Of a stretch of DNA of 64,000 bases, positions 27,771 to 37,519 are shown piece by piece. The position numbers were made by a program, and so were the translations under genes. How positions within the stretch are numbered: the first letter of the stretch is position 1; every line of letters begins with the position of its first letter. The notes under the pieces were generated by a model. The model was not told where the DNA came from and did not search any database. It worked only from the letters and a program-made list of their open reading frames with translations. The stretch spans positions 18,952,278 to 19,016,277 of the forward strand of contig CM033114.1 in assembly GCA_019321725.1 (NCBI GenBank), written 5' to 3'. Source of the DNA: Paulownia fortunei (Eukaryota; Streptophyta; Magnoliopsida; Lamiales; Paulowniaceae).

Positions 27771-28642
27771 GCGCATCCAAGAAACCAAAACTTAGCAAAT
27801 GTATCTAGGCACTCAAAGACCTGACAATTATGTTAAGGTGACACAAAGATCTACGAGTCTATCTCGGCACCCAAAGAGACATGAACATGTGGAGACAGTT
27901 CCACATAATTCGACATCAGCAAAAGTCTTGTAAGTGGTTGCCACGTGTCTTATTGGGCCAACCTACAAGTCCTGCCAGCGGTGGTCACATACCTCTCTAG
28001 GCCCAAAGAAACAAAGAACTAAAATGGAGTGACCTCCACATGAAGTGACAACCAACACAACACTATTCGACAAAAAAATAATTCAAGTGGTGCAACCTTA
28101 GCAAGGCGTAAAGGCAAACATACATCAAAGATATAAACTAGCTTATACCTCGTGTGAAGAAATTCATTAAAAGAAGAAAAATCCACCAACAAAAGCAGAA
28201 ACTGCCCGTACATGCCACTGACATGCAACTAAAAAAAATAGCAACTATGACAAAATAAAGCAAGTGTTCCAACAATGACAAAGGCGTAAACTATGTAAAA
28301 TAGACACAAAATCCTAACACATTTAAGGAGCACATTTAACTAAGCAGAAGAAGTGGGAGGACAATCCACTGTAGTCGCCCCAAAAGTGACACCCTCACCA
28401 TCAAGACTAATAATGTCAACAATCCCAACACCACCAGCCGCCATAGCCGGTACCCCAGGAGAAATCTCTAAGGATGACTTACCTTATTCAGAATGGAGAC
28501 CAATATGAGACGTTGCAAAGAAAAAAGAAGCATTAGCAAGCTAATGAAGAGAAGCAAGGTAAAAAGATGCTAAGTAGATGGGCTATGCATTAATCAAATG
28601 AGATGACTCATTCGAGCCAAGGTGGCTCCATAGTAAAGTGAT

Positions 28643-29185
28643 CTAGTGTCGACTCAAGGTGGCTAACGTCGTATTGGTCACCATGCAATAAGTTTTCCTC
28701 CAATCCAAGGCGTGATCCTTCATATCCTGAAAAGACTCTATTTCCTCCACTTGATTTACTCCATAAGTCAACAAGCTTGTTCCCTCATTACGATAGGGAG
28801 CCATAACAAAAGAAAAATCATGAGGCCATTTAGGAGTGACCTCTGGTGGCACCTCAAAAAGTTGGCCTCTACCAGAGCTAGCAGCATCACGTGATGACGA
28901 CCTACACTTGTTTCTCTTTCGAGAGAGGAGAATACCTACTACCACATTTGCTCCAATCAGTTTCACCTCTATCAACACCACTCCTCTTGTATCGAGTAGT
29001 TGGCGCCTCTTTTCTGCTTCATAAAAGACTAGACGTCCCAAACTTGCGGGAACAAAGTGTAGCAAAGTCAAGTTTTTTTGTTGCAAACAAAAAAAAAATA
29101 AATGAGTTAAACATAAAATAAAGACAATAGATGCAAGCAAGCAAGGAAAAATAAACATGATGAAAAAGTTAAGAAAATCGATCAT
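28643..29185 (-). pseudogene. Antisense open frame (180 codons) in the Tat-like element
   Basis: The longest open frame in the element is antisense to its LTR orientation. Its hydrophobic N-terminal end is followed by ASLGRLVFYEAEKRR, a Ser/Arg-rich stretch (KCRSSSRDAASSGRG) and PKWPHDFSFVMAPYRNEGTS. I recognise no catalytic motif. The segment from about residue 50 onward resembles plant retrotransposon-encoded proteins in character. Tat-lineage elements are known to carry an antisense gene between pol and the right LTR, so this may be its remnant; that assignment is inference. Related short antisense frames lie at 29262-29492 and 30215-30421 (Ser/Glu-rich). Confidence 0.35.
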
Positions 29186-29609
29186 GCAACCAACAAAAAA
29201 AAATGGCTAAGTAATATGAGACCATTAGTGCACAACTATATGTCTCAAACATTGATGTCCATCACATAACTACGAGTGAGGGCTCACCCAATATATCCAT
29301 CAACTCAGCTAGACCTCGAAAAGGTGAAGCAATGCCCTCGTTCTTAGACTTACTAGACTCCAATGATGACGATGACCCTAAGGAGCTAACCTCTTCACCT
29401 AACTTAACTGACTTACTCCCATCATTGGGTAAAGAGCGAATTACTAGTATGGTCTCGGATAAAAAAATCATGTATGTTATTAGACTCAACATGGCGATTC
29501 AAACCAACCCCCGACTAGACGAAGTAATCAAACACGGAGAGGACATGAAAATGACACTTGGTGTAATGACCACCTCACGGGGTGTGACATCGTACGCCCC
29601 ATGCAAAAG

Positions 29610-29735
29610 CTAGGTCGACCTAGTGAGGATGAGCCTTGCGCCCTTGCCTCGACCTGGTGGTTGGTCGAGCCAACTTGACCTAGTGAGGGTGAGCCTTGCG
29701 CCATTGCTTCGACTTGGTAGCAGGTGAAAAAGAAT
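29610..29735 (+). repeat. Two-copy direct repeat inside the Tat-like element
   Basis: Two copies of about 65 bp share gacctagtgagg(a/g)tgagcc followed by ttgcgcc(c/a)ttgc and a tcgac(c/t)tgg(t)-type end. A further three-copy set of about 57 bp based on caaaggtggcac and catgatgag lies at 30,600-30,735. Confidence 0.55.
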
Positions 29736-31356
29736 GCCAGGTTGAGCTACTATCTCAACCTGGCTACCATCCTCCATGGCAATGATCGCTCAATGCCTTC
29801 AAGGAGCCATACTGGCTTTCCCATCTAAATATTATACCGACTCCAACAATTAAAAAGTCATACTGACCCTCACATTCAAAGAGACATTGCAGACAACGAT
29901 GATAAAAAAAATCTCAAGTAAATGGACTAAGCGCGAGGACGAAAAGAAAGCTCACTTGAGTCCTCTTCCAGCCAAATGCATAATCCCGATCATCCTAGAG
30001 AAAGACCTTATGCGAAGCATCAAAAGCAACAACATATGCTTCTTGCAGCTCCAAAGGGTGGGAAAGGGCTTACCGCCACTACATTCTTACCTGCCTCCGT
30101 ACAGCTAAGTGGAGAGCGCCCCTCCAGCTAGGAGGTCATGAAGTTTAGTTTTTGTTTCCTATGACAATAAGAAATAAAAATACAATATCAAAGGCATAAC
30201 ACTATTAGAATGGACTAACACTCATGATGACGCGCCCCCTCACTTTTGGTGAAAGATTCACTAGACCTCGAGGAGCTATCCTCCTTGCTTGAGTGAAGAG
30301 ACTTCTCATCTTCCCAAAGCTCACTCCCGTACTCGGGTAGACCAAAAAGAAATCCAACTCTCATGGGAGAAAATCCCTCCCCAAAATTGTTCAAAGTATT
30401 TGGGGTCGATAAGGCCATCACTTAGGGGGCTACAACTATATGAACTACAAGAACACCAAGACAACCCGAACTCTAACCCAACTTAAAGATATAATAAAAA
30501 ATCAGAAGAAACATTACTAGAAAGAATGTAGTAGGTTGAGTCAATGGCTCAACCTGAGCAGATAATGATGCCTACACACGAAGTAACATCGCTCGTCTTA
30601 CCCACAAAGGTGGCACAAGAAGACATAAAAAATAACAACCGCTCAACCACAAATGTGGCATGATGAGATATCAATGACGACGACCACTCATCCTCAAAGG
30701 TAGCTTGATGAGGCATCAACAACTGTGACCATTCTCACTCCCTTAAAGCCAAGAAAATAATGGTTAGCTCTGGAGAGCACAAACTCAGTTGAGGTTTGCA
30801 ACAAAAGTACATCGACAAGCGCCATGAGCGCACAAGAAAGAAAATTTTCTAAGGATCTCAACTAGTGCCACGTGCTGAACCTACACAAGTTCAACTCAAC
30901 GGCACCATGCCACTACCCTCTTTTTCTATCATGAAAGCCAATCATCTAGCTAATGAGTACCTCACGTCTGATGAAATAGCTCAAAGGCAAAAGAATTTTC
31001 ACTCTTATTAAACCCAACACTTAGTCAACATTATATGAGATAAGGATCACCTGAATCACCTTAAGCAAACTCCATTCGAGATAGATAAAAGAAGCGGGAC
31101 TACTGATAAAATCAAAGCAACTAAAAATCAAGCCAAGAGCTAAATAGAGAATTTTAAAAACCTAAGCCAAGCTTGATCGCATCCTGACAACACGTGTTGA
31201 GCTGAATACTTGATATCAAACGCATCCCGATAATGCTAATTTTTAATATGGGCTTATCCCACAATCAAAAAATATTTTTTAAGATAATGCACCCCAAGAG
31301 ATGACCTACCCAATATTACCTACTCCCGATCAACTATCCCTACACGAGGCTTGCCT

Positions 31357-31372
31357 GAGAGTGGGGGGCTTA
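31357..31372 (+). other. Polypurine tract of the Tat-like element
   Basis: gagagtggggggctta directly abuts the TG start of the right LTR. This is the expected plus-strand priming site and it sets the element orientation. Confidence 0.65.
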
Positions 31373-31845
31373 TGATGAGTCATGATCTATAAAAGACCCA
31401 CTAGGCTAAGTCCAAAGAGTCAACATGTGTCCTGGACTAAATTTTTTCCAAGATGGGCTATAATGCTTATACTAAGCTCATCGAGGCTCAAATGTTAAGT
31501 TCACGAGGCTCAGTATGAATATCTCAAAATTCGTAGGCTCACGAAGCCCTAAATGGTCTATGCACTATGCCTCACACGATATTATCCTCTGACTTTTGGG
31601 TATAAATACCCCTACTTTCTACTATTTCAAGGTACGCTATTTAATACAAAAATATTATATTTCTCTCAAACTCTATGCTGACTTGAGGGGTATCCTCGGG
31701 CTAATTTCGGGGATCCCTACTTGTTTATTTGTGTTGCAAACAGAGCCCCATCTATCAATTACTTTATAGCGGAGAAGTCTCAAGGAGTCAATCCTCGATC
31801 ATTCGAATAGGTTCAAGATACGTCCACCTAACCTTGACCATATGA
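31373..31845 (+). repeat. 3' LTR of the Tat-like element, with intact TATA box
   Basis: This 473-bp LTR begins TGATGAGTCATG directly after the polypurine tract. It keeps tataaata at 31601-31608, the likely promoter core, which the left LTR lacks. It ends at the second copy of the aacat target duplication. Confidence 0.85.
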
Positions 31846-31959
31846 AACATTATTGCTACTAGGCATGATTGTGACACAACAATCAAGCTTGATAAGCGTT
31901 CAACTGGTGTGGTGTTATAACATTATTATCACTAGGGGTGATTGTGACGCAATAGCTAA

Positions 31960-32520
31960 GCTTGCAAGTGAGTATTGCATTTAGTATTTGGTACAAGTAT
32001 AAATAAATGCACCAATTTTCTATACAAACTAAAGACACCCCATGGATAAGTTTGGAGTATTTTAGTTAGAGGCTTTTAGAGAATTCTACACAATGATGGA
32101 AGCTTCTAAAATCTTTTAGAAAAATCTAGAATATGATGAAAGGTTCTAAAATGTTTATGTTTTAGAAAAATCTAGAATATGGTGAAAGGTTCTAGAATGT
32201 TTAGATGGGTGTAGAACTGTGAAAGATTTTAGTATATTATATTTAAATGTAGAACTTTATATATTTTAGAGAGGTATAAAAAATTGTAGAGAAGAAAGCT
32301 TCTAACAAGCTCTTTTGTAAACATTTTTAGAAATATTTTAAAAATTTTATTGGGGAGTTCTAAAAAACCTCTCCTATCCTTAGGATTGAATCAATTTTCA
32401 CCCTTTATTTAAGGAGGTGACAAGTATAAATAGGAGTAAGAATTCAAGTGAAAACCAATCATCTATTTGAATAGGTGTCAAGTATAAATAGAAAACTCAA
32501 CCCTATTAAATATAAAATTC
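31960..32520 (+). repeat. LTR-like AT-rich repeat with ~45-bp tandem motif
   Basis: Variants of ttagaaaaatctagaatat and gatgaaaggttctaaaatg recur two to three times at 32,098-32,205. The style (agaatgtttagatgg, tataaataggagtaag) resembles Ty1/copia LTR text. With 26,020-26,280 (tctactttcgattactaatg) it may be an old copia remnant that hosts the Tat-like insertion. No coding part is seen. Confidence 0.35.
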
Positions 32521-32564
32521 AAAGTGTGTTGTTCCCAAATTTATTCCACATGCTGTAGATGATC

Positions 32565-33210
32565 TCATTTGAAAACCAACAAAGTTTTGATTGAAACTTC
32601 ATAAAAGGCTCTTATTATTCTTTGGTCAAGTCTTCCTATTTCTTTCCTATACAAAATTAAGACGGTGAGAGTGCAAAAACTGAAGTTTTTAGTGCCCAAC
32701 GTCTTGTTGATATATGTAATTGGATATTTGTCTTGCATCATAACCGCTCCAATTCTTAAGTAACAAGCATCAATTTCCACCACAAATGTTTTTGGAAGTT
32801 AGTTAGTTGCATGAATGAAGTTGTGAGTTTGAAAAGCTTTCTTAGCTCTAGGATTCCACTTGAATTGATAGGTGGTTGGCATTAGTAAGGCCGAGTGGCA
32901 TGATTTTAAACTCATAAATCTGTTACAAAATGCAATTTTTTGTGAGTTTTTTGAATGATTGAAAGGTGATTAGGGCATTAGTAAAACCGGCTGGCATCAT
33001 TTAAACTCATAAAGCCCAAAAAGTGGACTCACTCTTATTTGGTGGTACCTTGCTCTTTGACTTGGCTTGCCCCAACTCAAATCATCAACCAATGGAATAG
33101 GAAAACTTTATTTGATAGACTTTTTTTTTTAATCTATACAAAACCTTCATCTTCTATCCTTTGCTTCTGTTTTAACAAGAGGGTTGTTTTTAGGTTGTAC
33201 TATGCCACTT
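32565..33210 (-). pseudogene. Decayed Ty3/gypsy pol fragment (reverse transcriptase to RNase H)
   Basis: Read on the minus strand from about 33,210, the frames give GIVQPKNNP, RFCID, FPIPLVDDL, ARYHQIRVSP, then MPAGFTNALITFQ. After these comes WNPRAKKAFQ and, in an open stretch ending at 32565, VVEIDACYLRIGAVMMQDKY and PITYINKTLG. These are the ordered motifs of Ty3/gypsy reverse transcriptase (plus the start of RNase H). Several frameshifts and stops separate them, and the catalytic YxDD block is not seen. The MPxGxTNA motif occurs twice (about 32,875-32,910 and 32,965-33,010), evidence of an internal duplication. This is an old, dead insertion. Confidence 0.8.
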
Positions 33211-36200
33211 TTTAATACTAGATTCTCAATTTAATATTATCGTTGTGGAGCTTAAGTTGGCATTTCTGGCAAATTGAATGAAAAAAAATCACTTATAATT
33301 TTGGAAAATAATAAACTTGCCACGTTGCAATATCTGAAATGTAGAATTATATTTGTGTGCATAATTGACAAGATCTTTTATAAGAGATAATTATGGAAGA
33401 TTGCAAGATATGATTTTATGAAAAGATATTTGGAAGATGATGGCAAAATATTTTGTAAAGATGATAGGACAAAGTGAATAAAACAAAAGAGATTCTACAA
33501 AATAAGGAAGGAGATTGTGGAGATCTATCTAGCAGGATTTAAAATATCTGCAAAAGTGATTATCCATTAATTATTTTCAAAACAATACGAGCGAAGTAAC
33601 CTTTCTTTATAAAATAATTCAATAGGAAACTCTCATCTGCTGAAGAGCTTCAGAATTTCATGTTGCAAACCAGATTACAATATTATTGATTACAAAACTT
33701 TTTGGTAGAAGAGGGTGTAAAATTTTCTGGAAGAAGATTGTCAGCTTTCTACAAGAGAAGAATTTGAAAATTTTTGAGAAAAGATGAGTCTGCGGTTTGA
33801 ATGGAACTACCTTGAATAGATTTAAGTCAAGGGATCTCACACAACAAGTCCTAATACAAGAACGATTTCAAATATAAGACCGCTTTGAATTGTTTAAGTC
33901 ATAATATTGTATTTATAACTATTTTTAATTAGTGAATTGTTCTTTTCTGAGTGTAGGCTCATACATGTAAGATATTTGATATTCAAAACATATTAAAAAA
34001 TAATGGTATCAATTTTTACTTTCCACTGCATGTTGCAACTCAATTAGTTTCATGTTACAACATTAATTAGTTACAAAATAAGAAACTTGGCTAATTAAGT
34101 GAACAAAATGTTAACAACAAATCCTAAAAATGGTCATGCTTTTTATAGGGTGGTAAGCTTTTTCGTTCTTCAAATATGCTTTTTTCTATATTATTATAAA
34201 AGTATGATTTTTTTTTAATTTTTAATCCGACTAAAATATCCTCTTAATATTATTAATTTTGATTGTAGTTATGTAATTTAGTAATTATGTAATTTTGGGG
34301 AAAAAAATGTGAATGTTTCTTCCAATTTGTGATCCGACTAAAATACCCTTTTAATATTATTAATTTTGATGGTAGGCATGTAATTTAGTAATTATGTAAT
34401 TTTGGAATAAATAATACTTATTTGATTAATTGGTCAATGAGGTTATATGATAATTACGATAAGAGAACACCAAGAGTACAAGACAAAATCTATTTTCATT
34501 TGTTTGATCTTACCAAAACATGTATCATGTGTGAAAATTAAATTCACAACTACTTTACTTTTTATTTTATTTTTTGTCCATTTATGTGCTCATATTTTGA
34601 TTCAATGATTTTGTTTAATAATTTTTTAAAAAAATAAAAATATTAAATAGTTCAAATTTAATTAACAGAATCTAATTATATTTTGAATTAATTATTTTTA
34701 GTTTGGTAAGTAAAGATAAGAAAGAAAGTATAAATTAATATAAATATAAAAATTATTTATAGAAATTGTAAAAATTAAAATATGATTTTCGGTACAGTTT
34801 GATAAACCAAAATAAAAAATCAAAATCAAACCAATACTAAATTTTTATAAAAATAAAAAATCAAATACTAAATTGAATTTTTTGTTCGACTTTGGTACAT
34901 ACTGAATTTTCAGTTTCGGTTTGATTCCATCAGTTTATCAGACTATGGTTACCCCTATAAAAAAATCACATTGAAATTGATTAAATTAGAATAGAAAAAG
35001 ATATGTCATACTAGATTTAATATGAAAATTAATTTATTGTGAAATGTGTCTATTTGAATAAACTAAATATATCTCACAATATCTAATCTAATTAGATTCA
35101 TTAAAATTAATGTGGAAATAACATGGACTTTTTATATAAATTCAAAGGCACATTCCACTATCATATTCATAATTTTGGTTATTCCACTTTTTGAAAAAAG
35201 TAGAATAGAGCAAAACTATATATTAGTGCATTAATGACTAATATTGGATCTTTTCTGGACCATGGGATAAATTTGCAAGATCTTTATGAACTATGAGACT
35301 AAAATATATTTTTCTCTATTTGGGAGATACAAAAAAAATTATATCAATTGATGAAATATTTGATTCCTTTAATATTTGTTTTCTCAAACCATCCACATCT
35401 GAATTTTATATCATCTACCAATTTGCTAATTTCTTTCGAAAACTTGTGAAAATTATATTTATAAATACTTTACCTTTTGTTTTCTCTTTTCTCCATTTAT
35501 ATGTATATATTATAATTCAATGATTTTATTAAATGATTTTTTTTTAAAAAAAAAGTTAAATAACAAAATCTAATTATATTTCGAGTTTAATTTTTTTAGT
35601 TTGGTAAGTTAAAAATAAGGAAAAAAGTATGAAATTAATTATTAATATAAAATAAAATATAAAAAATTATTTATAAAAATTTTAAAAATTAAAATTCGAT
35701 GTTGGTACGGTTAGATAAACTGAAATAAAACTAAAATCAAATGTTTGATTTTATCGGTTTATCTAATTGTGGTTACCCATATAAAAAAATCACATTGAAT
35801 TAGAATAGAAAAAGATATGACACACTAGATTTAATATAAAATTTATTTTATGGTGAAATATATCTATTTTGATAAACTAAATATACCTCACAATATCCAC
35901 TATAATTAGATTTATTAAAATTAATTTAGAAATAATATTATTTTTTTATTTTAATTCAAATGCACATTTCACTGTCATATTTATAATTTTAGTTATTTCA
36001 CTTTCTGAAAAAAAAAATAGAATAGAGCAAAATCTATATATTAAAGAGCATTTATGACTAAAATTGAATTTTTCAAACTATGGGACTAAATTTGCAAGAC
36101 TTCATTAAACTATGAGACTAAAGTGTATTTCCATGTACTTAGAAGATGCGAATATCATTACATTAATGGATGAAATATTTGATTATATCTGAACTTTATA

Positions 36201-37519
36201 TCATCTTTACCAATTATAAGGTCATATTCTAAAATTAATGTTATCCCTTATATTTCACATATTTTATGCACAAAATCCAAAATTTATTTTTATCATTTGA
36301 GTTATCTTTTGTCGTTGGAATCATAGTAGCCCGATGGTAATTGTATCTGATATTTAACTTAATGATTTTTTTTTACTTCTGGGATTTATGCTAAAATCAC
36401 TCTTGGAGTCTCTTCATGAGAAAAATATATTTTTTGATTTGATCATTTAATCTAATGAATTTTGTTACGTTTTAATTTTGATTGGTTTTCTCTTGCAACT
36501 TTTCTTTCAAATATTATTTTCCTTCTTCGGATACGAAAATATATTTGTCACTTGTATTTTTTTTGGAATGATATTTTCATTCACCATAATACCAATCATT
36601 TATTCAAATATTTGAATAATTTTATACACTACTATATCATCACTAATTACAACAAAATAATAATGACAAAATATTTACAATTGAAAATATTTATCATTAA
36701 CCACAATAAAATAATATTGACAAGACATTTATAGTTGAAAATATCTTTCAAAATACATCATATCATTTGTCCCAACAAAACAAACAGATTTTCATATTAT
36801 ACACATTCTCGAAACTCACTTTCCAAAATAGTCTCCTCAAAACAACTAGAAATGTAATCAACCAGAGCTTAAAAATTTTCAACATAATCAAGTATGGCAA
36901 AAATAAGTTATATGAACTTTCACGCCATATCACCATATTTAAACGTAAGTATTTTAAAAAAGAAAATATATTACATTAAGTAAAAAATAATTTTGTACTA
37001 CATTTACTTGTATATTTTTTAATCATTTTATATAATTTTCTACTGATTAAATTATAGAATTAATAAATAACTGGAGCATTTTTAAGAGTATTGGGTGTAA
37101 CATGAATTTAACCCTAAAAATCTCAAGGTAATCTAATACATAAAATATTTTATATGTATATATATTATTACAGTATTGCAAAGTTATATATAGCATATTT
37201 TTAGCTCAATTTCTTCTTTATTTTCATTTCTTAACAAAATAAAATAATATATTGAATTTATTATTCTTAGTTTGGTAAGTTAAAAATAAGTAAAAAAAGT
37301 ATAAAATTAGTTTAAGAAGTATAAAATAGATATAAAAATTATTTATAAAATTTGTAAAAATTAAAATTCGATATTCAATACAATTTGATAAATTAGAATA
37401 CAAAATTAAAATCAAACCGAATATCAAATTTTTATAAAAATAAAAATCATAAGTCAAACCGATATTTTTTTGTTCGACTTTGGTACATATCAAATTTTCA
37501 ATTTCGATTTGTCAAATTT
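33211..37519. other. AT-rich repeat region, no gene
   Basis: Includes a 106-bp tandem pair (ccgactaaaatatcctctt at 34,224 and ccgactaaaatacccttt at 34,330). A roughly 0.85-kb direct duplication is also present (about 34,490-35,290 versus 35,330-36,130, for example gaactatgagactaaaatat / aaactatgagactaaagtgt). A third relative of its tttagtttggtaagttaaaa part lies at 37,265-37,515. Open frames are chance. Confidence 0.55.

Larger units (their letters stand above)
26292..31850 (+). mobile_element. Non-autonomous Ty3/gypsy (Tat-type) LTR retrotransposon with 5-bp target duplication
   Basis: The element is bounded by the 5-bp direct repeat aacat (26292-26296 and 31846-31850). Two similar LTRs (26297-26734 and 31373-31845) start TGATG and end catca/tatga, so the right terminal CA has decayed to GA. 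A primer-site-like sequence, atttgacgacttatgtga, follows the left LTR and resembles the TGGCGCC-GTCTGTGGGAA type of Tat elements. A polypurine tract (gagagtgggggg) precedes the right LTR. These signals give a plus orientation. The 4.6-kb interior has no recognisable gag, protease, reverse transcriptase, RNase H or integrase. It instead holds degenerate minisatellites and short open frames on both strands. The lineage call rests on the primer site and on LTR text (gctgacttgagcgtc) known from Tat/Ogre-like elements. Confidence 0.85.
26273..31960 (+). repeat. Two-copy ~90-bp direct repeat, the first copy split by the Tat-like element
   Basis: Copy 1 is cgataagcgttgcattgatatggtgttttaacat, interrupted at aacat by the retroelement and resuming after 31850 as tattgctactaggcatgattgtgacacaacaatc. 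Copy 2 is uninterrupted from about 31885 (ttgataagcgttcaactgg) through gtgttataacattattatcac to about 31960. The uninterrupted copy shows the pre-insertion layout of the target. Confidence 0.7.

Noticed and set aside
28836..29121. Overlapping plus-strand open frames opposite the antisense frame
   Set aside because: They are mirror frames of the longer minus-strand frame, with no motif of their own.
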